Shown here one piece after another: positions 56,085 through 64,000 of a DNA stretch of 64,000 nt. The first letter of the stretch is position 1, and every line of letters begins with the position of its first letter. This DNA is from Saussurea involucrata (Eukaryota > Streptophyta > Magnoliopsida > Asterales > Asteraceae). A program made the position numbers and the translations under genes. The notes under the pieces were generated by a model. It made no database searches. It saw nothing but the letters and a program-made list of their open reading frames with translations, and was not told the origin of the DNA. The stretch is taken from the NCBI GenBank assembly GCA_033807775.1, contig CM066313.1:83949484-84013483 (forward strand), written 5' to 3'.

Positions 56085-56408
56085 CTACTGAAAAATTGCT
56101 TTAGTTTGATCAATCCAACTTTGCTTATCGCTTATCTTCGCTTGAAGAATTGCGAAGTCTTGCGTACAATGGTGAATTTCTTCTTTTTCTCGACGAATAC
56201 GAGCCTCCCTATCTTTTATATCCCCTTTCATCCTTTTGATCTTCTTTTCTTCCACTTCGATCCTTGTCAAGTGGACTTTCTTCCTGGCGATAATCTGTTT
56301 CCACTCTTCTGTCAGTTGGTCTATCTCCTTTTCCTTTGCTGCTATCGCCTTCTTGAGTCTAGGTGGCATTCCTTCAGGTGTAGACGATGGGTTAGATGAC
56401 GATGCCAT
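56085..56408 (-). CDS. Small coiled-coil protein of the Mutator element
   Basis: A 107-residue frame from an ATG at 56408, near the right terminal inverted repeat, convergent with the transposase. After a Ser/Pro N-terminus (MASSSNPSSTPEGMPP) nearly the whole protein is charged heptad repeat (AAKEKEIDQLTEEWKQII, IEVEEKKIKRMKGDI). MuDR of maize likewise has convergent mudrA and mudrB genes; this protein has no sequence resemblance to mudrB that I can recognise, so only position is shared. It may assist transposase or be a captured gene fragment. Confidence 0.55.
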   Translation of the reverse strand: MASSSNPSSTPEGMPPRLKKAIAAKEKEIDQLTEEWKQIIARKKVHLTRIEVEEKKIKRMKGDIKDREARIRREKEEIHHCTQDFAILQAKISDKQSWIDQTKAIFQ

Positions 56409-56511
56409 TTGGTTACTGATGAAAGAAAGCAAGTGAAAGAAAGCAAGAAAGAAGGATGGAATGGTGTGAATTATGAATTGCATTTCACTGATATTTATGG
56501 ATGAAATCTCA

Positions 56512-56902
56512 AACATGCCAATGAATTTCAACCACAAATCGGTCTTCAAAGTACAATAATTGTGGAAAAAACAGTAAAAGCATGAAAGATTCGTCTAAGT
56601 ACAGGGGCTGAAAGTGTAAGTTTTCAGGGACCAAAAGTGTAAATTTTCATGGACCAAAAGTGTAAATTTTTGGTCCATCGCGGGCCATCGCGGGCTGCGA
56701 TCGCGGGCAGGGACCAAAAGTGCACCGCGGCCAAAGTTGAGGGGCTCCGCGGGGCATTTGTGGCCAAAATATGTGCCACGTCAGCCCTAGCCCGCGATCA
56801 CGGGATCCATCGCGGGTATTTAGGGTATTTTTGCAAAATGGAATAAACTTAGGGCATTTTGGTAACTCAATGTTTGACTTAGGACATTTTAATTAATTTC
56901 CC
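56512..56902 (-). repeat. Right terminal inverted repeat of the Mutator element
   Basis: Inverse of 43015-43397, with the TGACGTGGCA box and CG-rich core conserved but the palindrome altered by a few substitutions. It is followed by TTTATTAAA. Confidence 0.9.
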
Positions 56903-57177
56903 TTTATTAAAAGCTAAATTTATCATTCTTTTAAATAATTAATGACATTAACTAATGTGCCTAACGTTATAACTTTATCAATTAAAAAAAATTCCTTTTA
57001 TAAAAAATAATTTTCACTTTTTTTGGCTATCTATTTTTTTCTTATACACCAAGTCCCATGAATTAAAATTAATACTTACTAGTGTTGTCCACCGTGTGTT
57101 GCACAATAATCATAAACTTTTCTCAAAATATTTAACTATCAAATAAAATGTTTCGTCACGTGAATAAAATATAACTA

Positions 57178-57860
57178 TTTAACCCAAAAAGTGGATCAAA
57201 ATTTGGATGAATATTCAACATATATCTTGTCCTTTATATAGTCATCGCAATTCCAACTTTTTACTTTAACTACCAATCTGGGACAACGAAGAATCTACAA
57301 AAATTCATTATTTGATAAATTCTTGATTCTCATGGTGTCATGTCATCATCTTAAGGTTTTGCTTTAATATATATATATATAATATTATATATATAAAGAT
57401 TTAACCCCAAATAAGGATCAAAATTTGGATGAACATTCAACCTTATCTTGTCCTTTATATGGTCACTTGCAGTTCTAACTTTTTACTTTTGCAACCAATG
57501 TGGAACAATGAAGAATCCACCACAAGTTTTTACTTTTGCCACCAATGTGGAACAATGAAAAATCCACCATAATTCACCAGTTGATGAATTCTTGATTCTC
57601 ATGGTGTCATGCAATCATCTTAAGGTTTCGCTTTAATATATATAAAGATTTAACCCAAACTATGGATCAAAATTTGGATGAACATTCAACCCATATCTTG
57701 TCATTTATATAGTCACTTGCACTTCTAACTTTTTACTTTTGCCATCAATGTGGGACAATGAAGAATTAACCACAATTCACCATTTGATGAATTCTTGATT
57801 CTCATGGTGCCATGTCATCATCTTAAAGTTTTGCTTTAATATATATAAAGATTTATAGAC
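57178..57860. repeat. Three tandem repeats of about 220 bp
   Basis: Each copy runs GATTTAACCC...GGATCAAAATTTGGATGAA, TATCTTGTCCTTTATATAGTCAC, TTTTTACTTTTGCCA, CAATGTGGGACAATGAAGAAT, GATGAATTCTTGATTCTCATGG, CTTTAATATATATAAA. Starts are near 57178, 57396 and 57641. The middle copy has an internal duplication of ACAATGAAGAATCCACCA. Non-coding. Confidence 0.85.
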
Positions 57861-58640
57861 AATGAATTTTATTATTTCTAGACATCAGCCCTGATTAAAT
57901 CTCAGTGGCCACAAGTTGTGTACGTCTGTATTCGAACCCTGGATAGATGAGATATTCCGCCACATCCCCCAATGTCTTAACCAGTACGTCACAGCCCTTG
58001 TGGTTTTATCTTTGCTTAACTTGGTTTCAAAAAGAAATAAAAACTTTCAAGATTGTGAATGGGACCCATTTAATCACGATTAAAACTCACAAAAGAACGT
58101 TTATTTACAAAGTCCACTCTCAAATTCTTGGTTATAACAAAAATTATATAAAAAGTTAAAAAGTGAACGAAAAATAGTTCTTTTAAAAAAATCCAAAAAA
58201 ACCTTTATGAATAAGTTACATAGTAATTTTCTTTAGAAATAAATTTATAAACTTTCCAAAACCCGATCAAATGCATCTTTTTGCCAAAAAAAACTTTATG
58301 ATTTCAGTGATTTAAGAATACAAGTTTTATCCATAGGTAAATACAAAATGAGATATGTAGAAGAAACACAATCAAAAATCAAATAGAAATAATTAAAAAG
58401 AGAGAAAAAAAGGACTAAAAATGAAAAAAATAAATCAAAATAGTAATAATAAATCACTGCTAAAATTTAGAAAAATATTTAAAAGCCAAAAATTATTCAA
58501 TTAATTTAAAAAAATATACATAAATATCTTTCTATTATAGAGTTATAGTTAGGCTTAGGCCCAAACGAAGGAGTCCAATAACTCAAAGTTGAAAAGCCCA
58601 AAAAAACAGCATATTCCTCCACCTACTACATACAAATCGA
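57861..58640. other. AT-rich region upstream of the translocator gene
   Basis: No coding region. A-rich from 58140 to 58540. The promoter of the translocator presumably lies in the last few hundred bases, with a CT- and CA-rich leader (CACACACACACACC at about 58705). Confidence 0.5.
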
Positions 58641-58872
58641 CCTGATTCCCAAATTGCGATAAACACGTCGCAATTTCAAGATAATCAACTTTCTTGTGTA
58701 AAACACACACACACACACCCCACTACATTCCAAGAGCTCTCACTTGACTCTTGCTCTCACTTCACTCCTTTGATCAGAAGGGTTTCTTCCCCAAAGCCAA
58801 ATCCCTCTTTTCATCAATCTCTTCTTTCTTTCTTTCTTGATTTTCATTTTGAGTACTTGCAATCAAAAAAAG

Positions 58873-60135
58873 ATGTTGTTGAATCTTCTTCCTTCATCAT
58901 CCATCACTTTCTCAAAATCACACCATAAATACCCCATCAATAACCCTTCGTTTTCTCACCCAAATCTTGCATCCAGTCATCGATTCACACAGTCAAAGCT
59001 AAAACCCTCAATCTTTAACCAAATCCACAACCACAACCACCCATTTGACACTTGTCAGATCTATGGTGTCAGCAAGTTTCTCAAAACCCCATTTCAATTT
59101 GGGGATTTTGGAAAAAAAACCACTTCACAGATCGTTAAATCAGCCTCTGAAACCCCACAAGATTCAACCCCAGATGGAGAAATAATCGAAATCGAAAAGA
59201 AATCCAACAAAAGACTCCAACTTGCGATTGTATTTGGGTTTTGGTACTTTCAAAACATTGTATTCAATATTTACAACAAGAAAGCTCTCAACATTTTCCC
59301 ATATCCATGGCTTCTTGCTTCATTTCAGCTCTTCGTTGGTTCTTTATGGATGCTTTTTCTTTGGGGTTTCAAGATTCAACCTTGCCCCAAAATTGACAAA
59401 TCTTTCATAATTGCTCTTCTTGGACCTGCACTTTTTCACACAATTGGTCACATTTCTGCTTGTGTTTCATTCTCTAAAGTTGCTGTTTCATTCACCCATG
59501 TTATCAAATCCGCTGAACCAGTTTTCTCAGTTGTCTTTTCTTCAGCACTCGGTACCACTTACCCGTTAAGCGTTTGGTTATCAATTTTACCAATTGTTAT
59601 GGGTTGTTCTTTAGCTGCTGTAACAGAAGTTTCCTTTAATCTTGGTGGGTTATGGGGTGCTTTGATCAGCAATGTAGGATTCGTGCTTCGAAACATTTAC
59701 TCGAAAAAGAGTTTACAAAACTTTAAGCAAGTAAATGGGTTGAATTTGTACGGTTGGATTACGATTCTTTCGTTCTTTTATCTGTTTCCAGTTGCGATTT
59801 TTGTTGAAGGAAGCAAATGGGTTCCGGGGTATTATAAAGCGATTGAAACGATTGGAAAACCATCTACTTTTTATTTATGGGTGATGTTATCTGGGGTGTT
59901 TTATCATCTTTATAACCAGAGTTCTTATCAAGCACTTGATGATATTAGTCCGTTGACTTTTTCGGTTGGGAACACGATGAAACGGGTGGTTGTGATCATT
60001 TCGACTGTTTTGGTTTTTAGGAATCCGGTTAGGCCGTTGAATGGACTTGGATCGGCTATTGCTATCTTGGGCACTTTCTTGTATTCGCAGGCGACATCGA
60101 AGAAGAAGGCTGCTGTTGAAAAGAAAGAGGATTAA
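58873..60135 (+). CDS. XPT: Xylulose 5-phosphate/phosphate translocator, plastid
   Basis: Intronless frame of 420 residues; the first ATG is at 58873 (upstream in-frame codons include no ATG). The Ser/Thr/His-rich N-terminal ~100 residues form a chloroplast transit peptide. The mature part has the multiple membrane spans of the triose-phosphate translocator family: FGFWYFQNIVFNIYNKKALN, LLGPALFHTIGHISACVSF, VSFTHVIKSAEPVFSV, NVGFVLRNIYSKKSL, FYHLYNQSSYQALDDISPL, NTMKRVVVIIS. The Lys-Arg in NTMKR corresponds to the phosphate-contacting pair seen in the Galdieria triose-phosphate translocator structure. Wording such as WLLASFQL and LYNQSSYQALD and the lack of introns fit XPT (Arabidopsis At5g17630) rather than the glucose-6-phosphate GPT branch. 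XPT exchanges xylulose 5-phosphate or triose phosphate for inorganic phosphate across the plastid inner envelope, linking the cytosolic and plastid pentose phosphate pathways. Intact. Confidence 0.93.
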   Translation: MLLNLLPSSSITFSKSHHKYPINNPSFSHPNLASSHRFTQSKLKPSIFNQIHNHNHPFDTCQIYGVSKFLKTPFQFGDFGKKTTSQIVKSASETPQDSTPDGEIIEIEKKSNKRLQLAIVFGFWYFQNIVFNIYNKKALNIFPYPWLLASFQLFVGSLWMLFLWGFKIQPCPKIDKSFIIALLGPALFHTIGHISACVSFSKVAVSFTHVIKSAEPVFSVVFSSALGTTYPLSVWLSILPIVMGCSLAAVTEVSFNLGGLWGALISNVGFVLRNIYSKKSLQNFKQVNGLNLYGWITILSFFYLFPVAIFVEGSKWVPGYYKAIETIGKPSTFYLWVMLSGVFYHLYNQSSYQALDDISPLTFSVGNTMKRVVVIISTVLVFRNPVRPLNGLGSAIAILGTFLYSQATSKKKAAVEKKED

Positions 60136-61537
60136 GGAGGTTTTTTCATATGGTTTGATTTGTTTTTGTTTCTTATTGTTGTTAGAACTTTTGGGTATTG
60201 GATCTTTAGATTTAGAAGTTAATTGGTGGTTGTTTCTTGTTGTGGCTTTGTTGTTAGGCTTTGGTATCATACTTTTCATGAGCAAATTGAATCAAGAATC
60301 TTTTCAAGAAACTAGTTGATGATGGACCTTTATGTTTCTATGTTTGTGGGAATTGTGATGTGTAGCATCATTTGCATGTTTCTGTCTTATAAGTGTCGGA
60401 TCCTACTTTCGAGAGAGATATATTGCTTAGATATATTGGCAGGTGGGTAAACTTTTTTGAAGATTTTTGAAAATTTTAAGGGTTTTAATTTGGTAGAGGG
60501 AGTTTAGTAATTTACCAATGTGTGTTGCTATATGCACCTCCTATCTATATCATAAGGTTAAATTGATATGTGTGGTGTGGAAATTAGTAGGCATGTGTGC
60601 ATTTAACCTGGCCTATAATCAACCATCTCTTGTCTCCTTGGGACAAAAAAATGCATTTTTGTGCCACTCAGTCTGTCTATAATTGTCGTGTCTAATGTGT
60701 AACGACAAGTTTTTGTTCTGTTGTGGGCTGTTTTTTCTTATAGATGCCCATAGAGAGTGACTAGAGTTGGGATTTTATGAACGAGATGGAGGAATGTGTA
60801 CATTGTTTATGCTTTCGAATAGTGATTAGAGATGCACAAAAGATCCTCCCTTTGGGATGAGATAGTCTAGGCTCGGGTCTTGTGTAACTAGGTTTTTCTT
60901 GAACGTAGTTCACCATGTAAGGTTTGTTTCCAAATTTAGCGGATTGTTGTGTACAAAGACAAATTTATTGGTATGTTAGAAACGAATGGAAAATTGATTC
61001 GTGGTTGTATGTGTTTTGTTTACGACTTAAGTTATCCAAATCGGTCCTAAATCTGGTCGGGTCAAAATGACAGTAAAAAGATGTTGCAATTTTTGTAAGA
61101 TTTTAAGATAACGTCTTCATCCTCTTCTTATATTTTGATGTGTCGGGGGTTACTTGAAATCTTCATCCCGCCTTGAGATAGTTCAGTGTTGACCGTTATA
61201 TGTCGAATAATATAATAATTTATATGTTACGGTTTCAACGAAATAACATATTTTTGGTTTTAAACCGATCAAAATTTGATCGATACGATAAAACTTTGGA
61301 AAACATCAGTTTATATTTCTTCTGTTTCATAAATAATAAAACTTTGAAAAATGATTTTTGAAGTTTCTTACATATCCCAACATGTGAATGTCATGTCATG
61401 AGATACAAGAAATTCATAATAATATTGCAACTATGATATAAATTGCAAAAAATTTATATTCAACCTAAATAATCAGAATATTTCTTATTTTGGTGAAGCA
61501 CTTATTTTAATGATATTACATGATTGTTTATCAACTA
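60136..61537. other. 3' UTR of XPT and spacer
   Basis: The first 250-300 bases probably form the XPT 3' UTR. The rest is AT-rich with no gene or clear repeat. Confidence 0.5.
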
Positions 61538-61819
61538 AGGTGTTGTTTGTTTACCTCTTAATAGTTCCATTAAAAGACAATCTCTGAATCGTTCAGATAT
61601 GAATCTTGTTTGGCAAAAATAAATCTGCCTCTTAATGGTTCTAAAACCTCTTAATGATTTAGCATCTTGGGCCTTCCTTAACCATTCATCATCTTGATTT
61701 CATTCTAAACAATTACCAAGGAATTATATTTCATTTTGCACTATATCATAAAAGCCTCTTAATCATTCTGACCATTTAATCATTTTGCACCAAACTATTC
61801 AGTAATTGCCAAACAGCCT
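61538..61819. mobile_element. Tourist-like MITE
   Basis: Ends AGGTGTTGTTTG and, inverted, AGGCTGTTTGGC, with CTA on both sides (61535-61537 and 61820-61822). Internal CCTCTTAAT and ATTAAG words are arranged inversely. 282 bp, no gene. Confidence 0.6.
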
Positions 61820-61974
61820 CTAGCAGGTAGTTAGTTTGCTCGACATTTTATTGTGACGTTGGTACCAAATTGTTAGAATCCATTTATAAGTATGAAGTGC
61901 ACTTTCACGTTTTGGTGCTCCACCCGTGTGAAACATACTTTTTGTATTTTAGTGAAGTAAAAAACTTATATTTA

Positions 61975-62185
61975 GTATTTTCCCGGTAAGAGTGGAAGCA
62001 AGGACCGATAGTCTTACCCGGTAAGTGAGTGTGACTACTCTTACCACGGTTAGCGCTTACCGGCTAAATTGTTGCATACGATGTCATTTTGGTGGACTAA
62101 AATCTTACCCGGGAAGTAAGTGATAGTGTTGAATTTTACCGGTAAGCACTTACCCGGATAAGTGATTAGGTAAACGGCCCCTTAG
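61975..62185. repeat. Dispersed CTTACCCGGTAAG repeat
   Basis: Several inverted CTTACCCGG/CCGGTAAG words, including GGTAAGCACTTACCCGG and AAACGGCCCCTTAG. A related copy is at 36010-36050. Probably a MITE, but its ends are not resolved. Confidence 0.5.
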
Positions 62186-62442
62186 ATATCTTAGCTTTTA
62201 GTAAGAGATTCCAATTATATTTCATCAATTTTTTTGAGAAAGATTATGATACCTTTATATTTACTCTAACATGTTTCATCCGACTATCGCTACCACCATC
62301 TCCATCACCGCTACAACTATCTTTGCCACTGCAGCTGCTCGTAATTATCAGAAGGTATATCTATCTATCTATACTCTCAAGTGTGTATGCAATGGCCATA
62401 AGTTATGAAGATCTAATTCTCTTGTGATTATAACTTATGAAT

Positions 62443-63020
62443 TGTTAGTTTTAGGGATTACAGAATAACAATAATACTTGGATAATTTCTAGGATCGTGA
62501 TTGAATCACTTTCCGAAATCTGTAATTCGTCCCTATTGCTTGGGGTTACACGAATTCAGAAGTGGGATAATCCAAGAAATCAGATTCGGATTACAAGCCT
62601 AATCCAAATCCACAAACACAGAATACCTTGCGATGGATTGCGTTTTTCAGAGATAGAGAGTTGCAGAGAAAAAATCGTTTTCTTCCTTCGTTGTCCTTTT
62701 CAATATTCCGACAAATCGAAAATTTATAGAAAAAAAATTTGGCGGGGAAATTTTCTGGCGGGAAAACGGTTTTGGCGGGAAAACTGTTTTTGGCGGGAAA
62801 CCCGTTTTTGGCGGGAAAACCGTTTTTGGACATAACAATTCGTTTTTGGAACCCCGTCCCCAGGGGCGCTGCCCCCGGACCCCCGATTTCCTGAGTCCAC
62901 ATTTAACTATCCGAGTGTGCTCCCCGCACCTCCAGACTCGGAATGTAAAATGAACTCAGCCTGTCTCGATATTAAATATGACTATACTAAAATATATTGA
63001 TGACACTAAAATCACCAACA
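62443..63020 (-). repeat. 3' LTR of a minus-strand copia element
   Basis: On the minus strand it begins TGTTGGTGATTTTAGTG right after a GGGGGAGGAA polypurine tract (63021-63035 plus) and probably ends in CTAACA at 62443, giving TG...CA termini and 578 bp. The other LTR is outside the window, so the boundary at 62443 is inferred. It contains the GGCGGGAAA array. Confidence 0.65.
62738..62820. promoter_or_regulatory. Five tandem TTTGGCGGGAAA-type (E2F-like) sites
   Basis: Units of about 16-18 bp, each with TTGGCGGG(G)AAA or CTGGCGGGAAAA, at 62739, 62756, 62773, 62790 and 62808. TTTSSCGS and its complement TTTCCCGCC are the known E2F/DP binding consensus in plants. The spacers read ACCGTTTT or ACTGTTTT. 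Confidence 0.75.
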
Positions 63021-63035
63021 TTCCTCCCCCATTTT

Positions 63036-63549
63036 AGTGTAATCGTTAATTAACTAAAAGCAAACGCAAAACCAAACTCATGCATAAATGAAAATGTCTT
63101 GAAGATTGAATTTTCATATTAGTATAATACACATTTCAAATACTCGAGAATCTGGGTGTCCTAAGGATTGAACCCATCAACTCATTTGAGTAACTGAAGA
63201 TACTATACACATAAGTTTACACAAATTCTAATGTTTCATACTTGACACTATTACCGCCATGTGTCCTATCCATTCATGAGTGCATAAAAAGCCTAGCCCA
63301 AAGCCTTCTGAAGCGGCAACACTTCACACTCATATAGGTAGTCCTTTTAAATCATGCACCTGTAAATACACTTTTTCAAAAGAACTATTAAGAACTTAAT
63401 TCAACCTACCTTAACTCTACAGGTTTAAGCACATACCTTGGGATGATGTAATACAAATGCGCTTCAATCTCCATAAGTAAGCTTTCCACATTGAATTCAG
63501 CTTCTAACATCGTATTAGAAGGGAATTGGGTATCTTATCCATAGAGATA
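63036..63549 (-). other. Long 3' untranslated region of the copia element
   Basis: About 510 bases separate the pol stop from the polypurine tract on the minus strand. No frame or domain is visible. Most plant copia elements have a much shorter gap here. Confidence 0.55.
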
Positions 63550-64000
63550 TCAAGTGGGCTTTAAACCCATCCCTATCACCGACTTTGCTACCAAGTCTCT
63601 AGCTAACCCCTTCGTCAAGTGATCAGCTAAATTCTGTTGAGATCGAACCCAATCAACAGAAATAATACCATGAGTTATGAGCTCACGTACCATACTATGT
63701 CTAACACCCAAATGTCGCGACTTTCCATTATACACTTGACTATAGGCCTTGCCCAAAGTGGCAGAACTGTCACAGTGTATAGAAATGGGTGAAATCGGTT
63801 TTGGCCACAAAGGAATCTCATAAATCAAATTCCTTAACCATTCTGCTTCGTTCCCAGCAGCTGCAAGGGCTACAAATTCTGATTCCATAGTTGACTTTGT
63901 GATACAAGGTTGTTTCTTGGATGCCCAGGAGATTGCACCTCCTCCAAGAAGAAAAACCCAACCACTTGTTGAGGAGTGGTCCTCCATGTTTGAAATCCAA
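63550..64000 (-). CDS. Copia RNase H domain, 3' end of pol (partial)
   Basis: On the minus strand the frame is open from the window edge to TGA at 63550. It reads STSGWVFLLGGGAISWASKK, then STMESEFVALAAAGNEAEWL, SIHCDSSATLGKA, HLGVRHSMVRELI and QQNLADHLTKGL, the standard C-terminal RNase H of Ty1/copia polyproteins. Catalytic-type residues of this half (Glu in SEFVAL, Asp in HCDSSA) are present. The rest of pol is beyond the window. It is probably from an intact or recently active element. Confidence 0.88.
   Translation of the reverse strand, partial: WISNMEDHSSTSGWVFLLGGGAISWASKKQPCITKSTMESEFVALAAAGNEAEWLRNLIYEIPLWPKPISPISIHCDSSATLGKAYSQVYNGKSRHLGVRHSMVRELITHGIISVDWVRSQQNLADHLTKGLARDLVAKSVIGMGLKPT

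Larger units (their letters stand above)
43015..56902 (+). mobile_element. 13.9-kb Mutator element (MuDR-like, two-gene)
   Basis: Terminal inverted repeats of about 385 bp start GGGAAATTAATTAAAAT on both sides and are flanked by an exact 9-bp duplication TTTATTAAA (43006-43014 and 56903-56911), diagnostic of Mutator transposition. The element holds a MURA-like transposase gene (plus strand, 52943-55461) and a convergent small coiled-coil gene (minus strand, 56085-56408). An LTR retrotransposon (43462-52819) is nested between the left terminal repeat and the transposase start. Without it the element would be about 4.5 kb. Confidence 0.93.

Noticed and set aside
58837..58872. Earlier start for XPT
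   Set aside because: The in-frame codons before 58873 contain no ATG; the first ATG gives the family length and a normal transit peptide.

Overview
This is nuclear DNA from a flowering plant, most likely a dicot; an Asteraceae genome such as lettuce fits best, but that is inference. The evidence is spliced genes with GT-AG introns, long AT-rich spacers, initiator-Met-primed LTR retrotransposons, hAT, Harbinger and Mutator elements, and a chloroplast sugar-phosphate transporter. I see no rRNA, functional tRNA, CRISPR array or organelle block. About three quarters of the window is transposable element, much of it nested.

Host genes are few. There is a two-exon secreted defensin-like peptide gene (2626-3095), a two-coding-exon single-B3-domain protein gene (34346-35648, with a 5' UTR intron), and an intronless plastid xylulose 5-phosphate/phosphate translocator gene (58873-60135). 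A decayed FAR1-like sequence, lying in pieces between 7020 and about 17811, was invaded by two Ty3 elements.

Layout. 1-6874: three related terminal-inverted-repeat elements embedded in TA microsatellites; one contains a recent copy of a Ty3 gag, and two flank the defensin-like gene. 7420-8008 and 26206-26969: two hAT elements with perfect 8-bp target duplications. 8266-16298 and 17817-26054: two full-length chromodomain Ty3 (Tekay-like) elements with broken gag-pol. 27440-30980: a small MITE, a probable solo LTR, a hAT-like MITE and a palindromic LTR-derived element. 31635-33103: an internally deleted Harbinger ending 7 bp before the TATA box of the B3 gene. 36991-42866: a Mutator-type element carrying a P450 fragment and a Ty1/copia remnant that is itself split by a 2-kb solo LTR. 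43015-56902: a 13.9-kb Mutator element with a perfect 9-bp target duplication and a two-gene, convergent, MuDR-like layout, split by a 9.4-kb minus-strand LTR element (43462-52819). 62443-64000: the 3' end of a minus-strand copia element.

The strongest unexplained signals are (i) a tandem array of hairpins whose stems differ in sequence but keep pairing, in the 9.4-kb LTR element (50267-50526); (ii) a palindromic word, ACAGAGGCTCTGTG, scattered through that element; (iii) short inverted-repeat arrays in nearly every LTR family here; (iv) five tandem E2F-like sites in a copia LTR; and (v) the complete Mutator element, inactivated by a 10-bp duplication in its transposase.
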